From: Phycisphaerales bacterium UBA2421
GTDB lineage: Bacteria > Planctomycetota > Phycisphaerae > Tepidisphaerales > Tepidisphaeraceae
Assembly: GCA_002343075.1 (NCBI GenBank)
Contig: DDRH01000005.1
Location: 1 to 41,383 of the forward strand
Direction: 5' to 3'
Length of the DNA stretch: 41,383 nt
Under the pieces are notes generated by a model that searched no databases, was not told where the DNA came from, and saw only the letters and a list, made by a program, of their open reading frames with translations. The position numbers and the translations under genes are program-made. This document shows positions 1 through 8,361 of this stretch, one piece after another; positions within the stretch are counted from its first letter, which is position 1; every line of letters begins with the position of its first letter.

Positions 1-4
1 TGAA

Positions 5-20
5 TGTTCCGCGCGGAACA
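5..20. repeat. 16-bp perfect palindrome, copy 1
   Basis: TGTTCCGCGCGGAACA is a perfect 16-bp palindrome lying 57 nt beyond the stop of the minus-strand dehydrogenase-like gene. Three further copies (14-16 bp) lie near 37.1-37.3 kb. It could act as an RNA hairpin at the 3' end of the transcript or as a protein-binding site; the sequence does not decide which. Confidence 0.8.
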
Positions 21-28
21 ATTGTTGC

Positions 29-75
29 TTGCTGGTTGCTGGTTGCTGGTTTTTGGGATTTGGGATTTGGGATTT
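29..75. repeat. two adjacent heptamer microsatellites
   Basis: TTGCTGG is repeated three times at 29-49 and GGGATTT three times at 55-75, directly after the palindrome. The G/T-rich tract continues into the 3' end of the neighbouring gene and encodes its low-complexity C-terminal tail. This is simple-sequence DNA with no visible coding function of its own. Confidence 0.85.
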
Positions 76-77
76 GG

Positions 78-1862
78 TTATTGGTTTTTAGCTTCTGGTT
101 TCTGGTCTTGGCTGTTGGTCATCGGGCGGCAGAGGGTGAGTTTTCTGCCGCCGTACTCGGTGACGTAGATGTTGCCGGTCGTTGGGTCTTCAATGAGGTC
201 GAGGGGATTTCGGAAATCGCTCAGCCCGGGAATGGAGACTTGTTCGTCGATCACTTCGCCGGCGGGATTGAGCGTGAGCGCGATGATGTCGCTCCCACGA
301 TTGTAGCGGCAGACGAGGAGTCGGTGCTTCAGTTTTCCGTCGCAGGTGTCTGACTGATACTCAATGACTCCGTTGGCGCTGATGTGTTGCCCGAAGACGA
401 ATGCCGGGCGGACATACTGGCTATCGGGCTGGGTCCCGACAGGATAGACAGGCACTTCGGCGTAGTCGTAGTCGGCAGTGGGGTTGCCGCCGTTGAGGAC
501 GAAGTGATTCTGGATGGGGTTGGGATGGCCGTGATAGCTGCCGGGTCGGATCTTGTGAAGCCAGTCGTCCTCTGCAAAAGGAACGCGCTGTATTGCGGGC
601 GAGGTCGGCCCGGCGGGTGCGTTGCCTCCGAGGCTTGAGCCGTTTGTCGGCGCGTAGAGGCTGCCATTGCTGTGCCAGATCAGCTCGTAAGCAAGGCGAA
701 TGCCGGTCGCGTAAATGGTCAGTGGTGCGTCATGAGAGGACGGGTCGTAGGTGCCGCCGCCATCGACTGTTCGGACGTCGAGTGCCCGACCGGGGGTGAG
801 CTTGTTGAGGTCGAGGCGGAGGATCGAGGCGCTGAGCAGACGTTCCGGGCGCATGCCCCAGAAGGGATCGGGCGCGCCGAACGCGGAGTTGCTCGGCTGG
901 GGGATGTAAAGTGCGCCGTCGGGACCGAACGCCGGTTGATTGGTCGCGTGATCGCGGATCGATCGCGGCAGGCCGGTGACGATCTCCTGCACCTCCTGCA
1001 GATCATTCCCGCTCAGCCGTGATATCGCGCCGGTGAAATCGGGGACGTCTTCAAAGGCGCAAAAGTTGTGCGTGACCCATGCGATAAGGCGATCTGGCGT
1101 TGACTTCGGATCAAACACCAGACCGATGAGTAACCTCGGCCCGCCGGCGCGCCTGATCAATGAATCGATCACACGATCTTCCGTCAACGTACCATCGGCG
1201 GCGATGGCGTAGCGGATGATGCTGCCGTCGTCGCAACCGGCATAGAGCATGCCGTCGGGTCCGATGGTCAACGCCGTCACACCTCGGCCGTGGGTTGCCG
1301 GCAGTTCTGCTTTCTCAAACCGCAGCGACGGGTCGCAGGCGCCTTCCGTCGTGAAGCTTGTGAGATAGGGCGCAACCCTTGCCGCAGATTTGGCTGCAAG
1401 TGTGCTCGCCACCAGCAGGTTGTATTGTCGCAGCGGCGCGAGGGGCTGACGGGGCGTCAGCTTTACCGTGTTATCTTTTAGAACGGAAAAATCGGCGGGC
1501 ACCTCCCGTTGCGCCGAGACGTCGATCAATCGTAGTGCCTGCGGACTGAGTGACTTGCTGTGCAGCTTGTCGGTCGAGCGAAACCTGATCGTCGGAAGTA
1601 TGTCCAGTGGCACTCGCTCGGCACCATTGCCGGGAAACACCGAAGCAACTTTCACCATGCCCGGGGGATTGGCCAGACCGAGCTTGCGGAGCACCTGCGT
1701 CTTGAACCCGCGCCCACGCGCCGCCGCTGCGAGCGCTGCGAGCGCGATGATCATCACCAGTCCGAGCAACAACCAACGCCGCTTTCGACGAAGATGTCGC
1801 TTTCTCGGATGCGCCGCAGAAATGTGCGGCGCGTCGGCGGCAGTTAACTGGTCATTCACCAT
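78..1862 (-). CDS. membrane-anchored glucose/sorbosone dehydrogenase-like beta-propeller protein
   Basis: The 594-residue product begins with a basic stretch (KRHLRRKRR) and one hydrophobic segment at about residues 30-48, so it is probably anchored in the membrane with the bulk outside the cytoplasm. Residues about 70-172 resemble a bacterial Ig-like (SbsA/Big_5) domain. Residues about 185-580 resemble the six-bladed soluble PQQ-type sugar dehydrogenase propeller, with blade motifs such as ALTIGPDGMLYAGCDDGSII and a closing NIYVTEYGGRKL. The ATG start precedes the membrane segment directly. It lies 60 nt after a cytochrome c gene on the same strand, a sensible electron acceptor for a periplasmic dehydrogenase. 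The C-terminal tail is encoded by simple-sequence DNA and may be dispensable. Substrate and cofactor cannot be told from sequence; a non-enzymatic propeller is possible. Confidence 0.75.
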   Translation of the reverse strand: MVNDQLTAADAPHISAAHPRKRHLRRKRRWLLLGLVMIIALAALAAAARGRGFKTQVLRKLGLANPPGMVKVASVFPGNGAERVPLDILPTIRFRSTDKLHSKSLSPQALRLIDVSAQREVPADFSVLKDNTVKLTPRQPLAPLRQYNLLVASTLAAKSAARVAPYLTSFTTEGACDPSLRFEKAELPATHGRGVTALTIGPDGMLYAGCDDGSIIRYAIAADGTLTEDRVIDSLIRRAGGPRLLIGLVFDPKSTPDRLIAWVTHNFCAFEDVPDFTGAISRLSGNDLQEVQEIVTGLPRSIRDHATNQPAFGPDGALYIPQPSNSAFGAPDPFWGMRPERLLSASILRLDLNKLTPGRALDVRTVDGGGTYDPSSHDAPLTIYATGIRLAYELIWHSNGSLYAPTNGSSLGGNAPAGPTSPAIQRVPFAEDDWLHKIRPGSYHGHPNPIQNHFVLNGGNPTADYDYAEVPVYPVGTQPDSQYVRPAFVFGQHISANGVIEYQSDTCDGKLKHRLLVCRYNRGSDIIALTLNPAGEVIDEQVSIPGLSDFRNPLDLIEDPTTGNIYVTEYGGRKLTLCRPMTNSQDQKPEAKNQ

Positions 1863-1922
1863 GACAGCCTCACTACAAATGATGCTACTGAAGTGGCAGT
1901 AATGTGCGGTTACATTTGCGGT

Positions 1923-2447
1923 CTATCTGACGTCGAAGTTCAGCGGGCGCCCGGGCAGTTGTGCCTCGGCAGACTGCGTGCGGGCGCGCTTCAGCAACCG
2001 GAGGTATGCCACGATGTCGGCCAGTTCGTCGTCATCAAGACTATCATTCCCGCCGCGGGGTGGCATGGTGAGGCCGAGGACCGAATCGCGGTGGCCGGGG
2101 TTTCGACCCACGCGCAGAAAGCTCACAAGCTGCGCGTTACTTCGCTTGGCGATAAAGATGCTGTCGCGCAAGTTGGCACCTTGGCGCGGCATTCCGGTGG
2201 CGTCGGCGCCGTGGCAAGTGCTGCAGTTCTGCATGAACAGTTGCTTGCCGAACTCCGTGCCGACTGAGTGATCAGCCGACTCCGAGAGATCCTGCACCAC
2301 CATCGCCCCGCGCGATGTGCCGCTCGATGCAACCGAATGCACCGCTAACGAGAACGCGACCACTCCCACAACCGCGACCGCGCAAAAGGTCAGCCAGTTG
2401 CGTAACGCAGATGAATCACAAGTGTTCGAGAGACCTGTTCCGGACAT
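1923..2447 (-). CDS. membrane-anchored monoheme cytochrome c
   Basis: This 174-residue protein has an N-terminal hydrophobic anchor at about residues 18-36 and a single heme c site, CSTCH, at residues 75-79. Met128 in TMPPRGG is the likely distal heme ligand, and the helix ELADIVAYLRLL is typical of class I cytochrome c. An upstream in-frame extension of 13 residues exists, but the ATG at 2447 is preceded by a good ribosome-binding site (GGAAGAGG, about 7 nt upstream), so that start is preferred. It is the upstream gene of a two-gene unit with the dehydrogenase-like propeller and probably accepts electrons from it or from another periplasmic oxidase; that partnership is inferred from position only. 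Confidence 0.85.
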   Translation of the reverse strand: MSGTGLSNTCDSSALRNWLTFCAVAVVGVVAFSLAVHSVASSGTSRGAMVVQDLSESADHSVGTEFGKQLFMQNCSTCHGADATGMPRQGANLRDSIFIAKRSNAQLVSFLRVGRNPGHRDSVLGLTMPPRGGNDSLDDDELADIVAYLRLLKRARTQSAEAQLPGRPLNFDVR

Positions 2448-2803
2448 TGCCAAACCTCTTCCTTCCTTCGTGACAACGGCGGTCACGTCAGATATCGGAT
2501 TATTTCATCTCATTATGTAGCATGTGGGTCAGCGAAGACCATCCGGGCGCGTGCGACAAAGCGTCGCAAGTGTCCGCAGCATTGCGGAAGTGCTTTATTT
2601 GAAGATAGTTACAGCGGCTTGGCGGATTGTGGGCTGGCTCGGATTATGCCTCGGTCGGCTCCCGTTGGCAGGTTCTCGGACCTTGTGCAAGCAGGAACTT
2701 CACTGTGAGACACGCTGGCGCGTTCCGGCGACTGCCAGTTCGCCGATGGTGGTTGATGCCGCTGAGCTGGGCTTGCCTCTGTTCAGGTAATCAGGATCTC
2801 GAC
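2448..2803. other. divergent intergenic region
   Basis: About 356 nt separate the divergent cytochrome c and phosphatase genes. An ORF reads through in the phosphatase frame but lacks a convincing start and has no family resemblance before the lipoprotein signal. No clear promoter pair or structured RNA was recognised. Confidence 0.5.
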
Positions 2804-3850
2804 ATGCGATCGAAGTTCATCGGGTTTTGTCTGGTTGCGGGTCTGCTGAGCGTTGTTGGATGCGCGCCGAAGCCGGCGCAAACCAGAATCGCCTTCGGAT
2901 CGTGCAGCGATCAGGCCAAGCCTCAACCGGTGCTGAAGTTGGTGGTGCAGCGGCGGCCGGATGTCTTCATTTACCTCGGTGATAACATTTACGGCGATAG
3001 CGAAGACCCGGCCGAGCTAAAAGCCAAGTATGCCCAGCTCGCCGCCCGCCCGGAGTTTGTCGAACTGAAACGCCACGTCCCGCTGCTTGCGACCTGGGAC
3101 GATCACGACTACGGCATGAACGACGCAGGCCGCGAGTATGTCAGCAAGGCAGAGTCGAAATCGCTGCTACTCGATTTCTTTGATGTGCCACGCGAATCGG
3201 AGCGCCGGCGACACGAAGGTGTTTACGGCAGCGAGATCATTCGTGCCGGAAAACGCTCGGTGCAGATCATCCTGCTCGATTGCCGCACTTTTCGCGATTC
3301 GCTTTCCAGGTTTACCCAGGACATGAAGCGCCCCGCAGGTTTCTTTTACGATCCTGACTATGTACCGCACAGTCACTCGGGCAGTACATTGCTGGGTGAG
3401 GTGCAGTGGCAGTGGCTGGAGCGCCAACTTCGTCAACCCGCCGACGTCCGCATCGTTGCCAGCGGAACTCAGCTCGGCATCAGTTACAACGGCTACGAAG
3501 CCTGGGCCAATTTTCCGCACGAACAACAGCGCATGTTCGATCTGATCCGCAGAACCCGCGCCGCTGGCGTCGTGTTTATCTCAGGCGATGTTCACTACGC
3601 CGAGATCTCAAGGCTTGAACCAGACGGGTTGTATCCCCTCCATGACATCACCAGCAGCGGGCTTACTCAAACCTGGGATTTTGCCACGCCCAATACCAAC
3701 CGAATCGAGGGGCCTGTGATGGACAATAACTTCGGGCAAATCACCATCGACTGGCAGCGCGACCCGGTCATACGCATGGAGATTATCGATGTTCGCGGCA
3801 ATCAGCGCATCGAACACAGCGTGCGGCTCAGCTCGCTAATGCCAAAGTGA
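2804..3850 (+). CDS. PhoD-like alkaline phosphatase/phosphodiesterase lipoprotein
   Basis: The 348-residue product is a metallophosphoesterase of the PhoD family, which hydrolyses phosphomono- or phosphodiesters outside the cytoplasm. The start at 2804 is chosen because it opens a lipoprotein signal (hydrophobic residues 5-18, lipobox ending at Cys20) and follows an AGGA ribosome-binding site. Family motifs appear in order: FGSC (31-34), YLGDNIYGD (58-65), TWDDHDYG (97-104) and, near the C-terminal third, SGDVHYAE; these carry the metal ligands. Its 3' end overlaps the convergent CheW-like gene by 23 nt. Substrate is unknown; the short length and lack of an N-terminal fibronectin-like domain fit the compact PhoD-like group. 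Confidence 0.88.
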   Translation: MRSKFIGFCLVAGLLSVVGCAPKPAQTRIAFGSCSDQAKPQPVLKLVVQRRPDVFIYLGDNIYGDSEDPAELKAKYAQLAARPEFVELKRHVPLLATWDDHDYGMNDAGREYVSKAESKSLLLDFFDVPRESERRRHEGVYGSEIIRAGKRSVQIILLDCRTFRDSLSRFTQDMKRPAGFFYDPDYVPHSHSGSTLLGEVQWQWLERQLRQPADVRIVASGTQLGISYNGYEAWANFPHEQQRMFDLIRRTRAAGVVFISGDVHYAEISRLEPDGLYPLHDITSSGLTQTWDFATPNTNRIEGPVMDNNFGQITIDWQRDPVIRMEIIDVRGNQRIEHSVRLSSLMPK

Positions 3851-4727
3851 GGCCAGGCCGGGCCAGTTCCTGCGGTTCTGTTTCGACAGAGGCCGAGCCT
3901 TCGCCCGGCGGTCCCGATTGGCACAGGGCCAGCAGGCGTGGGAACGACGAAATCTGCACCAGTCGTCCGGCTTTGTCGGTGGCCATGGTGGAAATCATTG
4001 GGTGTCGATCGGCAAGTTCCGCGCCATCGAGCTTGAACTGCAGGGTGCCGACAGAGGTCACTTGATCAACTGCAATTGCCAGCCGTTCCTGATGCGCGTT
4101 TCCTGAAATGATCAGCACCTGCTCCAACTCGCTCATGATCTCAGCAAAGATCGTCTTCATCATCGCCAGTTCATTGTCCCACGCGTCTTCAATCACGCGG
4201 AACGCGTCGTTGTTGCGACCGGCCTGGGAATGCGCGACAGCGGTGTGTGCGATGGAGTGAATGACCCGATGTGGCGCATCAAGCGAGAACAAGAGCCGAA
4301 GCAGCTTCGGATTTCCCCGTGCAAACTTGTTGAGGGCCGCGCTGTCCCGTTTCATCCCCTCAAACCATTTGCCAAATGCACAAAGAGTGGGATCGGTTGT
4401 CTTGGTAAAAGGTGTGTGGGTTTCGATCGATGATCTCAACGCCTCCAGCCAGGCGATGTGATCTTGCTCTCGGGCTGAAAGCAGTGCCCGAACGGCGGCG
4501 AGTTCGTCAGGAAACGAGCGTTCTCCGAGGATGGTCCGGCCGTCAAAAACCACTGTCACCTGGCCGCGATGATTCAGGCTTCCGAGCGTGAACGCCTGGG
4601 CGGCCGGCAATCGTACGATGTCCGTGGAGGGCCGGCGGAAAATCTCCGTCACCTCCGACGCCGGCACCGCAAACTGCGAGACCCCGATCGTGAACACGAC
4701 GTAGGTTACGTTTTGAGCGCAATCCAT
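3828..4727 (-). CDS. CheW-like protein with inserted CZB zinc-binding domain
   Basis: In this 299-residue protein a CheW (SH3-like) fold appears split. Residues about 6-75 give the first half (TYVVFTIGVSQFAVPASEV) and about 205-270 the second half (RLAIAVDQV, then GRLVQISSFPRLLAL). Between them, about 85-185, lies a chemoreceptor zinc-binding domain with the expected ligands His90, Cys116 (CAFGKW), His153 and His157 (HRVIH). CheW couples receptors to the histidine kinase CheA; CZB domains sense zinc or oxidants. No other chemotaxis gene is nearby, so the partner is unknown. The ATG at 4727 fits CheW N-termini; a TTG at 4805 would add 26 residues, and neither has a strong ribosome-binding site. 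The 3' end overlaps the phosphatase gene. Confidence 0.82.
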   Translation of the reverse strand: MDCAQNVTYVVFTIGVSQFAVPASEVTEIFRRPSTDIVRLPAAQAFTLGSLNHRGQVTVVFDGRTILGERSFPDELAAVRALLSAREQDHIAWLEALRSSIETHTPFTKTTDPTLCAFGKWFEGMKRDSAALNKFARGNPKLLRLLFSLDAPHRVIHSIAHTAVAHSQAGRNNDAFRVIEDAWDNELAMMKTIFAEIMSELEQVLIISGNAHQERLAIAVDQVTSVGTLQFKLDGAELADRHPMISTMATDKAGRLVQISSFPRLLALCQSGPPGEGSASVETEPQELARPGLTLALAS

Positions 4728-5116
4728 GCTTGGGTCATATCGACAGTCTACCCGCTGGGCTGAACCGGCGCTTCGTCGCAGGCGGTGCGAAAGCTGCGCG
4801 TTCAATCCGCACGGCGGGGCCGGGGTTGTCCACGATCTTGGTCACACTCGCGGGGAAGACTCGATCTTCATGCTCTAATCGATTGATTGGCAATGAGTTA
4901 GATCAGCTTGGCTAGGCCTCTGGAAGAGTGCGTGGCGCGGCGCGGCGTCGCCATCGCGCCACCCTGCGGGCGCACGAATGACGGCGGTGCCGATCGCATG
5001 AGCGCGAACTTTCCGCGTGGGTGGCGAGCATTTTCTACTGGAGTCGTGCCCGCTCGGCCTACCCGCGTTCCCATCCGTGGGCATCTGCGTTAATCTGCGG
5101 ACCGCACAGACCGGTT
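4728..5116. other. divergent intergenic region upstream of rhaB
   Basis: About 389 nt lie between the CheW-like gene and rhaB. The only structure noticed is the 10-bp-period repeat just before rhaB, listed separately. No regulator gene, riboswitch or clear promoter is seen. Confidence 0.5.
5071..5100. repeat. three imperfect decamer repeats upstream of rhaB
   Basis: Three consecutive 10-bp units (CCATCCGTGG, GCATCTGCGT, TAATCTGCGG) share the core ATC-N-G-N-G. The period equals one helical turn. The block ends 16 nt before the rhaB start. It could be an operator, or a copy of the dispersed ATCTGCG-type repeat found in many bacterial genomes. Confidence 0.55.
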
Positions 5117-6613
5117 ATGGACAAATCAGCACACATAGCAATTGACCTGGGGGCCGAATCCGGGCGGGTGATGCTTGGGGTGATTGACGGCGGGCGGCTG
5201 ACGTTGCGCGAAGTCCATCGTTTCCTGCATCTGCCGGTTCCAACGCCCGCGGGGCTTTGCTGGGATGTGACCGGGCTTTGGCGGTCAATCCTCGACGGGC
5301 TGCGCGCCGCGGGGCAAGTGGCGGGGGCGGAGGGGATTCAGTTGTTGAGCGTCGGCGTGGACACCTGGGGCGTCGATTTTACGTTTGTCAGCAAGACCGG
5401 CACGATGGTCGGCCTGCCGATGTGCTATCGCGAACCGGCGTTTGCCGCAGCCTACGCGCGGTGCATCGATCGCATCGGCACCTCGGCGATCTACGACGGC
5501 ACGGGCATCCAGTTGATGTCGATCAACTCGCTTTATCAGTACGAACATCGGTTTAATGTCGATCCCAAGCTGTTTGAAGGCACGTCCCTGTTGTTCATGC
5601 CGGATTTGTTTCACTGGCTGTTGAGCGGGAAGGTGAGCATCGAGATGACGATCGCCTCGACGAGCCAGATGGTCGATGCGCGCAGTTGCTGGTGGAATCT
5701 GGGCTTGCTGCGATCGCTGGAACTGCCATCGAAGCCGCTCGGAATGATCGTCGAGCCGGGTTCTGCGGTGGGGGCGATCCGTTATGAGGTGGCGAAGTTG
5801 ACGGGGTTGCCGGAGACGCTTCCGGTGGTGGCCCCCCCCAGCCATGACACCGCCGCCGCTGTGGCCGCGGTGCCGACGGTGGGGGGCGATTCGTGGGCTT
5901 ATCTGTCGAGTGGCACGTGGAGCCTGCTGGGCGCGGAGCTTGACCGCCCGTGCATTACTCCCGAATCCGCCGCCGCCAATTTTACCAACGAGCTTGGCGC
6001 GGGCGGGAAGGTTCGGTTTCTGAAAAACATCTCGGGCCTATGGCTCGTGCAGCAGTGCAGGCGACAGTGGGAAGACGCGGGCAAATCTCTCACTTACGAG
6101 ACGCTGGTAAACGACGCTGCCGGGGTCGTGCCGCTGCGCACGTTGATTCCGGTGAACGATCCGACGTTCGCTGCGCCTGGGCCGGATATGTGTGATCGAA
6201 TCGCGCGATATGCCCGTCAGACCGAACAGCCCGTGCCGCAGTCGCCGGGTGAGTTTGTGCGAGCGTGCCTTGAGAGCCTCGCACTGGAGTATCGGAAAAC
6301 ACTGCACACACTTTCGACCCTGCTCGGAAGGAAGTATGAGACGCTGCACATCATCGGCGGTGGGGGTAAGAACATGCTGCTTAATCAAATGACCGCAGAC
6401 GCCTGCGGGGTGACGGTCGTTGTCGGCCCGTATGAAGCGACTGCCAGCGGCAACGTGCTTGTGCAGGCGATCGGTCTGGGCCGGGTGCGCGATTTGCACG
6501 AGGCGCGGCAGATCGTCCGCGACAGCTTTGAACTCAAGACGGTCGAGCCGAATGACGCGCCAGCCTGGGCCGCCGCTGCGAAGAAGTATGGTGTGTTGCC
6601 TGCGGTGAGATGA
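5117..6613 (+). CDS. rhaB: rhamnulokinase
   Basis: This FGGY-family sugar kinase phosphorylates L-rhamnulose to L-rhamnulose 1-phosphate in the cytoplasm. The 498 residues match the usual family length. Visible signatures are the N-terminal phosphate loop IAIDLGAESGRVMLG (about residues 7-21), GVDTWGVDF (about 90-98), the rhamnulokinase-like VAPPSHDTAAAVAAVP, and the C-terminal adenosine motif HIIGGGGKNMLLNQMTADA followed by GPYEATASGN. The ORF runs 32 codons further upstream, but the ATG at 5117 starts exactly where family members do. Rhamnose isomerase follows 135 nt downstream, giving the first two steps of rhamnose breakdown; no rhamnulose-1-phosphate aldolase or transporter is in the window. 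Confidence 0.95.
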   Translation: MDKSAHIAIDLGAESGRVMLGVIDGGRLTLREVHRFLHLPVPTPAGLCWDVTGLWRSILDGLRAAGQVAGAEGIQLLSVGVDTWGVDFTFVSKTGTMVGLPMCYREPAFAAAYARCIDRIGTSAIYDGTGIQLMSINSLYQYEHRFNVDPKLFEGTSLLFMPDLFHWLLSGKVSIEMTIASTSQMVDARSCWWNLGLLRSLELPSKPLGMIVEPGSAVGAIRYEVAKLTGLPETLPVVAPPSHDTAAAVAAVPTVGGDSWAYLSSGTWSLLGAELDRPCITPESAAANFTNELGAGGKVRFLKNISGLWLVQQCRRQWEDAGKSLTYETLVNDAAGVVPLRTLIPVNDPTFAAPGPDMCDRIARYARQTEQPVPQSPGEFVRACLESLALEYRKTLHTLSTLLGRKYETLHIIGGGGKNMLLNQMTADACGVTVVVGPYEATASGNVLVQAIGLGRVRDLHEARQIVRDSFELKTVEPNDAPAWAAAAKKYGVLPAVR

Positions 6614-6748
6614 TGCGTTGGTTTCGAGTTTCCGCAGCCGAGTTTGTTCCGGTCCATCAAGTATTGATGTTTGAGTAATGACTAATGAGTACCTCGTAAG
6701 CAGAATCGATTCGATTTCTGGTTTGCCGTTCACAATTTACAAACAACC

Positions 6749-8014
6749 ATGCCTACCGAAGCCCAACTCCATCAATCGTATGAACTCGCCAAGGCCCACT
6801 ACGCCGAGCTTGGTGTGGATGTTGATCGTGCCATCGCCCGGCTGTTGAAAATCGCGATCAGCATTCATTGCTGGCAGGGGGACGACGTGCGCGGGTTTGA
6901 GAATGCTGGTAGCGCGCTGGGTGGCGGGCTGGCGGTGACGGGCAACTACCCCGGCGCCGCGCGCTCGCCGGATGAACTCCGGCGGGATTTTGAGAAGGCG
7001 CTCACGCTGATTCCGGGGAAGCACCGCATCAACCTTCATGCGATATACGGGGAGTTTGGCGGGGCGAAGGTCGATCGCACGCAGATCGACGTAGCGCACT
7101 TTTCGCGGTGGATTGACTGGGCCAAATCGCTCGGGATCGGGATCGATTTCAACCCGACGTGTTTCGCCCACCCCAGGGCGGCCGACGGGTTTACGCTTAC
7201 GCATCGCGACCCGGCGATTCGCCAGTTCTGGATCGAACACTGCATCGCGTCGCGGAAGATTGCCGCGGCGATGGGCGCGGCACTGGGCACGGCGGCGGTC
7301 AACAACATCTGGATTCCCGATGGTTTCAAGGATTCGCCGGTCGATCGCAAAACGCCGCGCGAACTTTTGCGCACCTCGCTCGATGCGATCACCGCCGACG
7401 CGTTTGATACCCGCCATATGCTCGACGCGGTGGAAGGCAAACTATTCGGCATCGGCACCGAGAGCTACACCGCCGGCTCGCACGAGTTTTATCTCGGATA
7501 TGCCATCAAGCGCGGCATATTGCTGTGTCTCGATGCCGGTCATTTTCATCCCACCGAATCGATCGCCGACAAGGTGAGCAGTGTGATGTGTCATCTGCCG
7601 GAGATACTGCTGCATGTCAGTCGCGGTGTGCGGTGGGATAGCGATCATGTTGTCGTGTTGAACGACGACCTGCGCGCCACCGCAGAGGAGATCGTCCGGG
7701 GTGATTACGTTGAGCGTGTGCACATCGGCCTCGATTATTTTGACGCAAGCATCAACCGTGTTGCCGCGTGGACGATCGGTGTGCGGTGCATGCAGAAGGC
7801 GCTTCTGCTCGCGCTGCTGGAGCCGATCGAGATGCTCCGCCGGCATGAGATTTCAGGCGATTACACCGCCCGGCTGGCGCTGCTCGAAGAATGCAAGACT
7901 TTGCCCGCGGGCGCCGTATGGGATTGGGCGTGTCACAGCGCCGGCGTGCCGGTGGGCGCGAGGTGGATGGACGAGGTGAAGCAGTATGAACGCACAGTCC
8001 TTTCTTCCCGGTAG
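6749..8014 (+). CDS. rhaA: L-rhamnose isomerase
   Basis: The 421-residue protein interconverts L-rhamnose and L-rhamnulose, the step before rhamnulokinase. It aligns end to end with the well-known enterobacterial enzyme (about 419 residues): [15 protein letters not shown] near residue 37, [14 protein letters not shown] VTGNYPG at 63-69, INLHAIYGE at 94-102, [12 protein letters not shown] at 131-142, [11 protein letters not shown] at 260-270, VRWDSDHVV at 294-302 and [13 protein letters not shown] at 325-337. These include the metal-binding His, Asp and Glu positions. No Shine-Dalgarno sequence is obvious before the ATG. Same strand and close spacing to rhaB suggest co-transcription; the gene order kinase then isomerase is as in many rhamnose operons. 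Confidence 0.97.
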   Translation: MPTEAQLHQSYELAKAHYAELGVDVDRAIARLLKIAISIHCWQGDDVRGFENAGSALGGGLAVTGNYPGAARSPDELRRDFEKALTLIPGKHRINLHAIYGEFGGAKVDRTQIDVAHFSRWIDWAKSLGIGIDFNPTCFAHPRAADGFTLTHRDPAIRQFWIEHCIASRKIAAAMGAALGTAAVNNIWIPDGFKDSPVDRKTPRELLRTSLDAITADAFDTRHMLDAVEGKLFGIGTESYTAGSHEFYLGYAIKRGILLCLDAGHFHPTESIADKVSSVMCHLPEILLHVSRGVRWDSDHVVVLNDDLRATAEEIVRGDYVERVHIGLDYFDASINRVAAWTIGVRCMQKALLLALLEPIEMLRRHEISGDYTARLALLEECKTLPAGAVWDWACHSAGVPVGARWMDEVKQYERTVLSSR

Positions 8015-8361
8015 TGATGGGTCGCCCAAATAGCGAATGCCCCCGGGCGCGCGGCCTAGGGGCATTCTGGGGAAGAGAAAAGCCTGTAAAATTGACCCGA
8101 AACGAACCCCGACGCTTCGCCCGGCGATGGGTCGGGCTGTGCATCGCCGGTGGAATTTCTATCCCATGCGTGGTCGATCGGGACGCATCGTTCCCACGCC
8201 TGAATCGGCCGCTGTAAGGGTGTGTCGTACGACCATTCCGACCATTGCATAACACCCAGGTTCGCCAAACTATTTCCCAGCGGGCGGAATTGTCTCGCGG
8301 TTTTGGCCCGGTGTGAATATACTGCCGTGACTCGCGGCAGGGGTTGACGGAGATTGAGTGT
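8015..8361. other. intergenic region between rhaA and the choice-of-anchor-B gene
   Basis: About 347 nt without a credible gene. It holds the hairpin at 8036-8066, a TATACT hexamer at 8318-8323 with no convincing -35 partner, and a small hairpin (CTGCCG at 8322-8327 with CGGCAG at 8335-8340) close to the next start. A 67-codon ORF here has no recognisable features. Confidence 0.5.
8036..8066 (+). terminator. GC-rich hairpin after rhaA, possible terminator
   Basis: An 8-bp perfect stem, AATGCCCC (8036-8043) with GGGGCATT (8059-8066), encloses a 15-nt loop that can pair further. It sits 22 nt after the rhaA stop. There is no T-tract, so termination is plausible but unproven. Confidence 0.45.

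Noticed and set aside
29..75. GGGATTT repeats as telomere-like or CRISPR-like array
   Set aside because: Only three short perfect units with no spacers; ordinary simple-sequence DNA fits better.
8014..8217. 67-codon plus-strand ORF after rhaA
   Set aside because: It spans the post-rhaA hairpin and shows no motif or credible ribosome-binding site.
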